A stretch of DNA of 64,000 nt, taken from the NCBI RefSeq assembly GCF_026210795.1, contig NC_089433.1:2443001-2507000 (forward strand). The letters are read 5' to 3'. The notes under the pieces were generated by a model that saw only the letters and a program-made list of their open reading frames with translations, was not told the origin of the DNA and made no database searches. Each line of letters begins with the position of its first letter. The stretch's first letter is position 1. The position numbers and the translations under genes are program-made. This document shows positions 33,613 through 45,762 of the stretch, piece after piece. The stretch is from Rhizophagus irregularis. Its lineage: Eukaryota; Glomeromycota; Glomeromycetes; Glomerales; Glomeraceae.

Positions 33613-35552
33613 ATTTTTATTTATTTATTTTATGTGAAGCCGGCAGGGGATACAAAAGTGGGCATGATTCCGAAGTAATACAACCCAACAAAAATCCTAC
33701 CATCGATTTCCAGAGGAGCCGGAAGCCAACCCGAACTACTTGAAAAAAAAAGACCTGCACTACTACCACGTCCGATAAAAGTCCAGGCAAACACACTGGG
33801 AAAAATAAAAAAAAAAGTGGAGAGGACAAGTCCCCTTTCCAAGAAATTGTGGTGCATACACATAAACTTATTCTATCCTAAAAAATAATACAATTCTGAA
33901 ATTTGTAAAACCGCTAATTAAAGCGTAGGCTAAACTAGTTTCTGTAATAAAGTTAAAATCTCTGCTAAAACCGCCTTGTTATCTTTATTACCACCCTTAA
34001 TCTTCGAGGTATTCTTTGCCTTCTTCTGACTCTTCAAGTGTTTCTCCTCCTGGTTATTATTTTTCGGGACTTTCTTCGAGGATGTAGGTTTATCCTTCTT
34101 CTTAGGCTGTTTACATTCCAAATTTTTATCAGACTTACCTGACTTTTTCGTATTCGGTGTATTTTTAGCCTTAGGTTTGTTTTGTGCTTTCTTCAAGGTA
34201 GGAATGGAGTGTCGACACCATTTCAACTCCTTACCATCAGGTACGAAAAACTGTGGCGTATCTAAGGCCCTTAGTGTGGTCTCCCAATTCTCGAAATAGG
34301 CCACAAGTTTCCTCCTTCTTTTACTTGTTTGAATAACTTTAAATGAGCTAGCACCGCACTTCATTAAAAATTCACATGGTTTACAGTCCATCCACAAGGT
34401 AACCATCGTCATATCCTCCGGAATGTCATGAATAACGGCTTGGAACTTTTCACGTTGTTTTCTTTCTCGTAAAGTCCAACTTGCAGGGAACCATCTAACG
34501 GGTATACCTCCCAGGTCTGTCGTCCAATATTTGTTAAACTGGGGAAGGGCAAATGAGGAAAGAGCTATTTTGACTCGAAGAGTCTGATACTTATGTTGCC
34601 GTTTAACGGAACATTTAATAGCGTTCCCCCAAAATTTTAACTCTGCTATTATTTTCTGCAGGTTCCAGGTATACGGGATATCGTAAACTATTATGTCTCG
34701 GATTCGCTCTTGCTCCTCTCCGACAGCTTCGTATCCTGTCAGTATCTGTGTAGCCTCCGGTTCAGATGATTTCTTTCCCTTATGGGAATTTTTGGCTGAT
34801 GTTTTCGCATCAGGTTTTGCCTTTGTTGATTGGTTCGCGACTTGTTTATCATCTATAACACGCGCCTTTTGTTTATCTTTCTTCTGGGAATTTTCGGGTA
34901 TTACAGTTTGATCAACAGAGAGCGTTACTATATTGGGCATTGATGGAAGCTTGATAGGTACTGGATTTGGTGGTTTTTGGAATCCTTGGCGTATAAGATC
35001 ATCTTCATCAAAATCAAGCGGATATGACTCATCCATTAGATAATCGTCAGTATTCTGAGATCCATCATCGTCATCGTCATCATCATCACCCGTATCGCCA
35101 AAATTGCAATAGAATTGGGTAGAAAAATTATCCCAAGACTTGGACGCAGCATATAGCGCTATAGAAAATATTAGCGAAAGAGTGGTGGGTTGTATATTCG
35201 TAACTTGAGCTTGTGAAGTGAAGTTCGTGGGGTTGGCTGAGTCGCCAAACCTTTCTATCAGTATCCGGGCTTTATCCTTAGGTACTGAAGGGTTTTTTTC
35301 AAATAAGTCCTTGAGGAAACCGTCCTGTACAAAAGAACTTAAGTGGTGTGTAAAAGTCTGAAAATAAATTTCGTTAAACTTGGAAACGAAGTCTAAAGCT
35401 TCTTCGTTTGGTGTTCAGCTCTTATCCATAGACATTTTTATATTTATATAATAAAATTTAATAAAGGGGATTATTTTTTAAAAAAAAATTATTACGCAGA
35501 AATTTTCATAAAAAATGTATTCGGGAAAAAGTTTTTTTAGTGTTGGAGATTC
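33613..35552 (-). mobile_element. ORF1-only retroposon, 1940 bp, 15-bp TSD
   Basis: TSD AAATTTCTATTATTT at 33598-33612 and 35553-35567, inside the LINE endonuclease. Minus orientation: 5' UTR, one ORF (33930-35435), 3' UTR of about 300 bp, ending in an A-rich ATAAAATAAATAAATAAAAA tail at 33613-33635. No endonuclease or RT, so it must be copied in trans, presumably by LINE enzymes. Relics at 10155, 11080, 16463, 18895 and 21705 likewise carry only this ORF. The organisation is like the ORF1-only HAL1 elements of mammals. Confidence 0.8.
33930..35435 (-). pseudogene. ORF1-like RNA-binding protein of the ORF1-only retroposon
   Basis: A frame of 501 codons from ATG at 35433-35435, with a single nonsense TGA at 35415-35417 (codon 7). 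Otherwise open, and fully open from the ATG at 35034-35036. Layout: N-terminal helical domain (SSFVQDGFLKDLFEKNPSVP), Asp-rich run, Lys-rich linker, an RRM-like unit (RIRDIIVYDIPYTWNLQKII ... NAIKCSVKRQHKYQTLRVKI), a second unit (KFQAVIHDIPEDMTM ... SSFKVIQTSKRRRKLVAYFE), and a very Lys-rich tail. The two-RRM order parallels the LINE ORF1, though sequence identity looks low. Presumed role: binding its own RNA and recruiting LINE machinery. No catalytic domain. Confidence 0.75.
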
Positions 35553-35567
35553 AAATTTCTATTATTT

Positions 35568-38500
35568 CTGTCTATATTCCTCCTTATCATTCTATTCATT
35601 ATAAAGAACGTGATGCTATTTTTGCACAACTTAATTTATGGCTTGATAAAGCCCACTCTAATAATTATCATGTCGTCATCCTTGGTGACTTTAATGCAGA
35701 TGAACTTTCACATTCACATCTTCCTCAACATCATTTGAAACTTTTGCGATCACTTCCCGATATTTTACAGATCATCAATCCCATATTTCTCCGACTTCAG
35801 GTCCCAGTTCTACCTTCTATCATCAAAATGGTTCTTCAAGACTTGATTATATTTGGTCATCCCCTGGATTTCCTGCTCCCGGCCTTTTCTCTCATGTTGA
35901 AACTTGTCCTAAGTTGAATGATAAACAATTTACTGATCACCATGTACTTATAACGGCATTTGACTTCAGCTCTTGTTTCGCTACTCTAGCTAAAGTTAGA
36001 TTAAAACAAAAAAGCGAACAACGCACCATTTTTCTTTACAAAAATTTAAAGGATAACATTTGGGAAGCCTTTTCCAATGAAGTTAATTCACGTCTTGAGC
36101 TTTATTTAGCCACACACCATCCTTCCATATCTTCACTTTCCGTTCTTCCTTTGGACAAACTTTGGCACGCTCTTAAATGTTCTATTCTTGGCGGTGCCAT
36201 TGATTCTCTTCCGTTTCGACATGTATCCAATACTCATCATCATAAATATTCTCCCGAGCTTACAATGCTTATTGCTATCAACAAATTCTTGGATAGATTA
36301 TTGTTTAAATTGACTACATCTTGGACTAGTCGCCCGGCTCAAATTTCACAAATGATTAACTCTTTACCCGCACAATTGAGTCTTTTAAAATCTCTTTTAA
36401 CAGATTATACTATACCTATTTATAGTACATCACCACTTCCTGTTTTTGTCAAATTTTTGCGTTCACAAAAGCTTTGGTCTCTGCTTATCTTTCCACGCAA
36501 TTTTATCAACATCGTGTGGATTCCATTGAATTTTATACTGCTCTTAGAGATGAACATTTCTCTATGTCACCGGGTTCTTTTATTTCTTCAGCCCTGTCAG
36601 TGGACCATCGCTCTATCGTTCTTGATAGAGTTTTGGTTGTAATTGACTCCAAACCCACATTACTTACTGATCCTTCAGATATCAAACAAGCTGCCATCAA
36701 ACATTTCCAATCAGTTACTCCTCCTTTGGTTCAGCATTCTTCCACAGATGAATTTCCTCCACGTTGGCAAAGAGCATATGCTCCTATTTCTAACATTGAC
36801 TTGTCTTTATATAATTTGGTCATGTCCCCTATTCTGGAAGACGAATGGAAAAACACTATCCAGTCTATGCCCAATAACAAAGCCTCTGGTCCTTCTAAGA
36901 TCTCTTATGAGATGCTCAAACATTTAACTGGAGAAGCTTTTAATCTGTCCCTTGTATTAGCTAATGCCTGCCTTATTCATGGCGATATTCCTGCTGATTG
37001 GCGTGAAGCGCTTGTCTATCCCATCCCGAAGCCTCATGAATTTGACGCCCAATTAAAGAATACACGACCTATTACCTTGTTAGAAACTGTACGAAAATGT
37101 GTGGTTAAGGTCGTTACAACTCGACTTTCAAAAATCCTCGCTGATAACCAAGTGCTTTACCAGGCGGTTCCACTGACATTCCTATTAAAATGCTTGATGC
37201 TATTATCCATCAACGCCGCTTTGACAAAACTGATGACCAAGAGTTATGGATTGTTTCCCAAGACATTTCTAAGGCCTTTGACTCGATTGACCTAAATATG
37301 CTTAAATTGGCTTTAATCCGTTTGCATATCCCGCCTTTGTTGATCAAATTTATCATTAATCTTTTCACTAGACGTAATAATAAAATTATTACTCATTATG
37401 GTGATACTTCTGGATATAGAGTTAGAATCGGTATTGACCAGGGTGAAATTATTTCTCCGTTATTATGGGTGATTTATTTAGATCCTTTGCTTACAACACT
37501 TAATCGAGAAGCTTGTGATCCGTTTATTTTGAAATCCTCTGCATTATTGGATTACTCTCCGATTGATTATGAACAATATAATTTGCCTGTTTCTCATATT
37601 ACATTTATGGATGACTCTACTTTGATTGCTTCATCTAAACGAGGAATTGAAGATCGCCTTTCCATTACTGCTGAATTTTATACTTTAAATAATACTCAAG
37701 CAAATTCAGCAAAATATATCCTTCTTTCTTCTGAACAATTTTCTCAAACTGTAATGTTTGATCTTTCTCCCTCCCCCTTAATTTCAAGTCCTACTCTTAC
37801 TTTAAAAGCGTTAGCTTTATCTACATCTTTCCGTTTTTTAGGTGTTTGGTTTTGTCTTTCGGCTTCTTCTCGCTTTGTTCACAACCAAACCACTTCCATG
37901 GTTAAGGATATGGCCGCTCTACTCAGTCCTAAGAAACTCTTGGCACAACACGTGGCTTATCTTTATAATATTGTATTACTTCTGAGATTGGAATTTCGCC
38001 TACAAACCACACTTTTTGCTGAATCTACCATTAATCGCATGGTCTCTCCAATGCTTTCCCTTATTCGACAGAAGGCTGGTTTTGTCTCAGTCACACCTCT
38101 TTCCGCACTTTTTACATTGTTGCCGTTCTCTATTCAACAAGCATTTGGTCGATTTTTATCATCTCATGTGGCTTCATGGCAGAAAATTTTTTCTCACCCT
38201 TCATATAAACTTTTTGCCAATTATATGATTACTTATCTCCAAGGCTTCCTGGATTGTGACGCCTGTCCTTCTACTATTGATTTGGAATCATGGTCTCATA
38301 CCTTTTCCCTTCGAACACATTCTTTATTCAATTCTTTATTGTTCTCTTCTCGATTGAATTTCACGTGGTCATTATTGTTCCGACCTCCGAGGAAAGATCT
38401 ACATCCAGCGATTCCACTCCGGTCTATTTTACCAAAAGAATTATTTACTTCTATGAAAAATGTTCGAAAAAATTTTGGCACTCATTTTCTTGCTCAATTG

Positions 38501-38783
38501 GTTACTCCGTGTAGCTCGCGACTGTTGTCATGGAAAGACTTACGCTTTCTTAAACGAGTTTCGAACAAAGGATCTGTGCCTGCTTGGTTTAATTATTTAT
38601 TTAATTTTGTTGTTATTTCTAATTCTTCTTTTTTTGTTTTACCGCAATTTAGAATACCTAATTCCCATACTGTAGCTTCTATCTCTTTTATAGATATTAG
38701 TCGAAATTATTTGTTTAATCCTCAATGGGCTATTTCTTTTAATCGCAATACTAACTCTTTCCTTGTTGGCCGTGTGATTATTA
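35568..38783 (+). pseudogene. LINE ORF2: rest of endonuclease and reverse transcriptase
   Basis: Resumes with SVYIPPYHSIHYKERDA and HVVILGDFNADELSHSH (endonuclease Asp/Asn), then NGSSRLDYIWSSPGFPAPGL and TDHHVLITAF with the catalytic His. The RT follows: NNKASGPSKISYEMLKH, motif A DISKAFDSIDLNMLK, motif B GIDQGEIISPLLWVIYLDPL, motif C FMDDST (all catalytic Asp present). Then the thumb/connection region to GRVII at the DNA transposon border. Frameshifts near 35765, 36470 and 37175 split it. Frame continues beyond the transposon at 43287. Confidence 0.8.
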
Positions 38784-41700
38784 AGGACCCCGGAAACTCT
38801 ATATAAAGGTTGGTCTAAATTTTGAGAAATTTACTATTATCTTTACCCAGTTTAAGCCGAAAATTTACTAGTATCATTACCCAATTTAGAAATAACCTGA
38901 AATATTTTTCTAATATATATTACCCAAAATAAAAACAACCTATTATAATTTTATATAAGTAATTTATTAATAAAATGCGATATATCATACAAATAACGTG
39001 TTTTTTTTAATCCAGAATTGATACCAAAATATTAACTATATGTTTTTGTGAAAAAAATCAAAAATTTCCCAAGAATTTCCTATTAAACATAAACGACCAA
39101 TTAGATTAACAACTGTTGAATTAGTGTAAATTACATCCGAGCTATTATCAAAGTGATAAATAACTTGTTTTGGAGTTATATGTGCAAATAAATTGCCTCC
39201 CGTTTTACTTGCTGGAGAAAATAAATTGCCATCAATATTAATATATGTGGCAACTGAAATATAAGATAAAGAATCTATATCTTTTGAAAAAGAAATATAA
39301 GCATGTCGCTTAGATACTAATTTATATATTGACAATACTTTTCCTAGTAATATCTCTTCTTTTGATATATATAAAATAAAATTATTTTCTTGTAATGGAT
39401 TATTATCGGTTACATTTGCATAGGAAATATTTGAAGCTATTATTTAGAATAATAAATAAATATAATAAATAAAAATTAAAAAATTAAAATAATGCCTTTA
39501 CCTTTAACATGTTGGGGTAATCCAATATTCTCAAGTTTTTTTCTTCCCATCCATCTTTCTTTTCGTGATCTATTTATTAATTCAAAAGTACTATCATTTC
39601 GGAAAAATTCTGAAACTAATAAATTTGCTGAATTTTGTTTTAATTTTGCCTGATTATTGGATGATCGAATTGCATTTAATTGACGATTTTGGCAAGGTCG
39701 TTCAGATCGTGAAAATGCATTATGAGATGCACGAATTTGAATTATTTGTGATATATTCATTGAACCATCTATATAAAACAATTCATTTTGTTCTAATTCA
39801 ATCACCGGAAAATATTTTTTTGAAGTATTTAGAATATAATCCAATTCTATTTTTGATAAATCTGAAAGCTTATGCTCTTGTTCTGGTTCATTTGTTTGTT
39901 GCTCTAAATCTGCTAATTGTGATAATTGTGCTACTTCTAAAGCTGCATTAGTTAAAGAATAATCTTCATTTAAATCAGATTCATCATTATTGAAATCAAA
40001 TCCACTGATATCATTTATATCATCTGAATTATCAGAACTAATATTTAAATAATTAGAAATTGCCATTGATTGATGTGATGTTGAACCATAAAAGCGTGGA
40101 ATTGACTTATCATTTAATAGTTTAATTCCTAATACTTTAATAAATTTAGCCGCATCTTCATATGCTATTTTGATTGCATCATGAATAGCATTATCATTTG
40201 GCCATGTTCGTAAAATATCAATATTTTCATTGATTTAAAATTTGGATCAAAATCAAATATATATCCTAATAAATAATTAATAAACCAAATAAGTTAATTA
40301 TATTTATATAAAAATTTGAAATACAATGTTTATTAATTTACCTGATGCTGATGTTTTTTCCTTTTGAATTTGCATATTTTGTCTAATAATTTTGTCCCGG
40401 TATGCAACACATTGTTGAATTTTAAAAAATTCATAAAAGGAAAAATCATTTGTTATTTGACGAGATATACCAAACACATGTTCTATAGCCTCTGTACCAT
40501 GTTCCCAAGGATATAAAGGGTATGATGAGTAAAATTCACGATGAGATATAATTAAAAGTATTAAGGATTTTGCTAAATTGGTAAAAATTTTAAAACTTTG
40601 TGGAGAAATAAAGTTTTTGGCAATAGAAAACATTGAATTATATAATTTACTAGAATCTTCTATATATTCAATCCACATATTTAAAAAAAAATATCCACGC
40701 ATGGCCATTATAATTCGTTCCTTATGAGAAATATTACAATTTAGGTATGAATCAAAAAGATCTCCTATTTAAAAAATAAAAAATCTATTATACACAAATA
40801 TAATAATTATATAATAAACATTAATTATTTATTACCTAACACAAATAGATAAACAAATAAAGATTGCATTTCATTATTTTCTAAACCAGTTTGATATATT
40901 TGTGCTAATATGTCTGAATGAAATACTCTATATGCGGCCCCATCATCCTGTTTATCAACATTAACAACATCCCACATATAAAGCGCATGATCTGGAGATT
41001 GAGCAAGAGTTAAGAGATGTCGGTAAAGTATTACATTATTCCCAAGTACAAGTAGTCTTGTGCCTGAATGAAGTTGATTACGAGCTGTTTTCTTAGCATG
41101 TTTGAGATCTTGTACAGTTATGATAGGTAAATTTCGATAAATTGGCATCTATACATATTAATTTATTTAATAAAAATTTCTTTTAAAATCATACTTTTAT
41201 TATAATATAATCACCTGGAAATGTACATTATAATAATTATCATGAAATTCAAAAAAAGTTTCAGCTTTTTCACTATTCATTATTAATTGTTGCGCATTAT
41301 ATTCAACAGGAGCACCATCTGATCCCAAACTAACTAAATTAACACCTGCATCTTGGGACATGGTTATTACATTCATTAGAAGGTCATAAATTTCTGCAGT
41401 ATTAGATCCCCCATTTGTTGGTAACATAGAAATTACAAGAGGCGGAATTTTTTCAATTGGAATCTAAAAAAATACTTAAAATGTAAATAATTTTTTAATT
41501 AATTTTTATATTATATTTAATTCATACCTTTAATACTATTACTTTAACTTGAGTTGCAATAGCTTTTTTTTGTTTTATATAATTTATAACATTATGAATA
41601 TCATCATATGTTTGAACCGAAGTCTCTGATAATTTTAAAGTAGATCCAACAATACCACCTAGTTCATCTGAATAAGTAAGTTTAGGTCGAATTTTTGTAC

Positions 41701-43278
41701 AATCTGTCATTCCAACAACAGGTCCATTCCAATTAAGTGCTTTAATTAACTGAGAAAATTTTAGTATATTTTCATATATTAATTCTGGATTAGTCACAAC
41801 ATCAACTTCTTTTGCTCGCAGGTATCTTATAGATCGAACGCTCATTCCCGCAAACATTTGTCTAAAAATCTCATATTCACGACTGCTCTCTGATAATAAA
41901 CTAAAAAATTGTTTTAAGTGTTCAGAATAACGGAGACCTGTAGTTTTTTTGTTTCTTAATTTTTTTTCCTGTATTTGTATCATTAGTGATACTAATTCTT
42001 GAAATGTTTTTTCTCCTTTAAAAAATCCATCTTTTCCGAATTGAGCTAATTTAGTCCAAATTGCCGTATTGTCATTATCTTCATCAGCTAATGCCCATAA
42101 TGATTTGAGATTCGTATTAAGAAGTAATTTGCTTAAAGGATGTTCAAGATAGCATTTTGGAATAAAGCGAATATTTTTTCCAGTTGCTCGCCGCTATAAA
42201 TACAAAAAAAACAGATGATTAAATTTATAAACATAATAAATACATAATATGGTTGAACTCGTACCTTATTAATTGCTTTAATTAGGCGATTATCCCTTCT
42301 TAATTGGTCACAGTTATCACAAATACCTGATTCTCGGATTGTAAAATTTTCACATGCTTTGCTTCTGATGGATATAGTAGTTTTATCTAATATCCATGTA
42401 GCACATGCACGTAGATAATTTTTGAGATCATCACGGTTTGCTGTACTGATCCCCAAATTCAGCAGGACTATTAAGTACATACTCTCAATACTTTTCTTCA
42501 TATAATCCTTTACACGCAACTTTTTGGACAATTGTGTTTTCCTCTTCATATCTAATCTTTTTAAGTTTAAAAAAAACTTTAATACTTTGTTGACCTTCTC
42601 CACTATATTTACAATTACTTAATTCGCCATGTGTTGTAAGATTTTTATCTCTAAAATCTCGATCTAAACGAATTTCTTTACCACACTTACAACAAACTAA
42701 TTTTGGTGTTATTTCTTCCATAAAATATTTATTAGCATGCAATTTATTCTGTAACTCATCTATTTCTGTTTGTAAAAAAATTTTTTTTCTACGTTTTCTC
42801 TTTCTCTTTTGTAAATTATTTTCATCTATTATTACTTCATTTTTCTCCACGTTTATCTCATCCAACATTTCAACTAAATCATACCCGAGAAAATCAAGAG
42901 TTTCTTCAGAATCATATTCATTATCATCGGGTAGAAAAAACTTTATAAAAGGAAAATTTTTAGGACTTTCGGTTTGCATCTTTTGAATAGACGAAAAAAA
43001 TTTTTTTATCATGATTTTACAAGGTATATTTATATATATATATATTACCCCTATAAAAAATACATATGTTTGTTACCCATTATAGTAACAACCTCGAAAG
43101 TGATTATAGGACGATTACCCATTTTATGTAACAACAATATTATTCTTACCCAATTTAATAACTACCCTAAAATTTTTTTATAGCAAAATTACCCGACTTA
43201 ACGAGCAACAATTTTGGATTTTATATAACAACTTTACCCATTTTAACGGCAACCTATATATAGAGTTTCCGGGGTCCT
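38784..43278 (-). mobile_element. Autonomous AGGACCCC-type DNA transposon, 4495 bp, 8-bp TSD
   Basis: TSD GATTATTA at 38776-38783 and 43279-43286. TIRs are AGGACCCCGGAAACTCTATA followed by TAAAGGTTG or TATAGGTTG. Removing the element and one TSD copy restores the LINE ORF2 frame exactly (GRVII then TYPAPRNEALISHW). Both subterminal regions (38830-38950 and 43040-43260) hold many TTACCCA/TTTACCC repeats, about 4 on the left and 6 on the right. It encodes the seven-exon gene at 39036-43012. I cannot assign a named superfamily; the 8-bp TSD is shared with hAT, P and KDZ/Zisupton. Confidence 0.85.
39036..43012 (-). pseudogene. Seven-exon putative DDE transposase of unnamed class
   Basis: Exons 43012-42265, 42193-41528, 41463-41215, 41148-40836, 40764-40342, 40265-39502, 39436-39036; introns of 64-77 nt; about 1190 residues. 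Zinc-finger-like CCKCGKEIRLDRDF with later H and C lies at residues ~110-135, after a Lys/Arg-rich stretch. A second Cys pair (CDNC) ends exon 1. Candidate catalytic acids: VVGMTDCTKIRPKL (exon 2), VNLVSLGSDGAPVEYNAQQL (exon 3), PWEHGTEAIEHVFGISRQI (exon 5). Other strong blocks: DLKHAKKTARNQLHSGTRLL and VVNVDKQDDGAAYRVFHSDI. From memory, similar blocks (DGA-E, DPKHA-KTARN, STE-CEHVFGE) occur in uncharacterised basidiomycete proteins. Breaks: TGA near 42483, one-base losses near 42440 and 40234. Confidence 0.7.
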
Positions 43279-43286
43279 GATTATTA

Positions 43287-45066
43287 CCTATCCTGCTCCG
43301 CGAAATGAAGCTCTTATTTCACATTGGTTTGCGTCATCTATTGATGACTTATTGTCCAAATTCACTGCATGTCAAGGTTGTGCTTCTGCTATTCCGCGAT
43401 CCTTTACCTCCAAAACGTTGATTAAACGATGTCCCTCTGAAGAGTGTTTCTCTTATGTGCCTTTATCAAATCTTATCCATTACCCTACGAAGCCTCGTAC
43501 TTATATACATGTGGACACTCGTTCAGTTTTACTTTCCGCCTCGTTAGGCTATGCCAAATCTCTTTTATTATTTCATCTTTTTGCCCTGATCCGGTCACTT
43601 CCTAAGAATAATCAAGTGTCTAGGATCTCTAATATTCAACTTCCTTCTTCGGTGTCTACACTTTATGTTGATGGTTCTTTCCTTCCTCTCTCTAGTTGTT
43701 CGACACCTTCAATGACTTATGCATGTACTGCTATCGATTCTGATGGGTTTATTCTTGAATCTCATTATAATACCATTCCTTCTCTTTTTCCTTCTGCATT
43801 GCGTTCAGAAGTTTTTGCTTTATTACATGAACTGGACTCCCTTCCTCAGAATGCCAAGATTACTGTCACCACTGATTGTGCTCTATTGCTTTCTTTGTGG
43901 TCTTTATATGTGGAAGCTCCTTTTATTCCTCGAATGCTTAATGAATCCAACCACCTTTTGTGGTCTTCCTTGAGATATCTTGTCTCACAAAAAAATTTGG
44001 ATGTTACTTTGATCAAGGTTCCTGCTCATGCTGACGATGCCTTGAATAACCATGTGGATGCATTAGCTAAAGCTGCTCATACGGACTCGTCACTTTCCTT
44101 TCAATTGTTGTCCGAACCAATAGCCCCTTGCATTTTACAATTTAACTCTTTATCTGTGGATATGAATATCCGAAAATTTATTAGAGATATCTTTGACGCT
44201 AAGAGTCTTTTAACTCTTGTTATATTACCAAGATTTAATTCTAACTCTTCTATTTTTGATATCGATTGGGCTTGTACCAAATTTTGTCTTAGCAACAATA
44301 AACAAATTTTCTCCCATCGGAATGGCCGTTCTGCATTTTGTGCATTCCGTATCAAATTACTATTAGATATGCTTCCGACACTTACAACTCTTCAAAGACG
44401 AAGGCCTCATCTTTATGATCCGAGTTGGCTTTGTCCTCAGTGCAACTCCTTTCCAGAAACTCTAGACCACTTGTGGACTTGTCCTTATATTTTACCTGAT
44501 TTTAGTCTTTTTAATACTTTCAAAACACTTTTACTGGATCTTCGGTCTAAATACCTTGATAACCTTCTTTCTGCGACTCCTTTAATATCTTTACCAGATT
44601 CTTTTGTTGATGAATTTACGGCTATTGACTGTTGGAAATGTGATCCTCCTTCGATTTCCTGCCTGCGACTCGCACGTGAACTTATACCGATGTCCCTTAC
44701 TGGTTTCCTTAGAACTTATTTTTCACCATCCACTATTTGGTCTATTTTAGATACACCTTTGTACAACTTTCATTTTGACCTTTATGTTCAAATCTGGTTG
44801 TGCCGTTCCATTTTTTTTCATCATTGGGAATTAGCTCAAGGCATCACTAATAAAGTGAAATCGTCTGCCTTTGGACCTTCTCCTATCTCTCACCCTTCCT
44901 CTATAAATTCTCCTGATTCTTCGGCACCTTCCCTGGCGACAGTTTCCTTGGATTCCTGGGTTTCTTGGGTTTACTCTTATATAATCCGTGGTGGATCTTG
45001 GATCTCGCACTTGGATTTTTGGCGCCGCTTAACAGTTCAGCCTCTACTTAGGATTTCTTTTGAGTA
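43287..45066 (+). pseudogene. LINE ORF2 C-terminal part: RNase H and CCHC motif
   Basis: Continues ORF2 after the transposon and is open to a TAA/TGA region at 45066. RNase H: STLYVDGSFLPLSS (first Asp), ALRSEVFALLHELDSLP (Glu), KITVTTDCALLLSLW (Asp), then NNHVDALAKAAH (last acidic residue). Downstream a zinc-binding motif WLCPQCNSFPETLDHLWTCP. RNase H removes the RNA strand during target-primed synthesis. Listed as pseudogene because the upstream ORF2 is broken, though this portion itself is intact. Confidence 0.8.
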
Positions 45067-45349
45067 ACAGATTGGATCTTAGGGCATGCTGGATAGTTGA
45101 CTCACACTGGCCTTCGGGTAAAGTTGGGGTATGCGTTTCTGTAATAGTTTAGTTTTTCTTTACTTAATTTTATTTTGTTTAGATTTCTTTACTTGTATGA
45201 ATCGTGAAGCTAGTTCTTTTTATTTTTTATGTTTATTTTTATATATTTTTTGTTTGTAATATTGTTTGATTTGATTATTGTACTTTTCGTTTAAAAATTA
45301 TAATAAAAGATAAAGTCATAAGACTGTTTACTCATAATCACTAAATATG

Positions 45350-45387
45350 GACTGTCCCAAATGTGTGACTATAAAGAGAGTTGACTG
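45350..45387. mobile_element. Right end of the pogo-like MITE split by the LINE
   Basis: GACTGTCCC, then AAATGTGTGACTATAAAGAG and GTTGACTG followed by TA. It completes the palindrome begun at 30945-30967 and inserts into element A3 at a TA. Confidence 0.45.
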
Positions 45388-45762
45388 TATACAGTAAATT
45401 GGAGATGAGTATTAAAAAATTTTTATTTAATATTATTATACTATAATTTGGTAAATATTTCTTTTAAATTAATATAATTCTTAGCACTTACTATATATGT
45501 TAAAAATTTGTATCTCAACTTTAAACATAAATATCTCCAGATCCAGTGATCCAATCGGCAAGCTCTTTTTTTGTTCATATAGACCAGATCAAGGGCTTTT
45601 CAAAAAGCCTAAATTTATACAAAATAGATCAGTAGATCCCAAAATATTTGCATTTAAGCATGTTAAAAAGTTAATAATTATTTTTATTGTTTGAAAATAT
45701 CTATTATGAACCATCTTTTATATAATATTTTTATTATACTTTTATAATATTTTATTACAGCA

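Larger units (their letters stand above)
30968..45333 (+). mobile_element. Full-length LINE (RNase H class) with two nested insertions
   Basis: Bounded by a 16-bp TSD ATAATCACTAAATATG at 30952-30967 and 45334-45349. It has a 5' UTR, ORF1 (RRM-like, RS-rich), ORF2 with AP endonuclease, RT, RNase H and a CCHC motif, then a 3' UTR of about 270 bp. Net of the insertions at 33613-35552 and 38784-43278 it is about 7.9 kb. RNase H plus AP endonuclease fits the Tad1/I-type LINEs of fungi; exact clade not determined. ORF2 has a nonsense codon and several frameshifts. Degraded relatives lie at 8110-8700, 24100-26850 and 29365-29660. Confidence 0.85.

Noticed and set aside
38784-43278. Assignment of the AGGACCCC transposon to hAT, P or KDZ on the basis of the 8-bp TSD
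   Set aside because: TSD length alone is not diagnostic, and the protein shows none of the family hallmarks I know for these groups.
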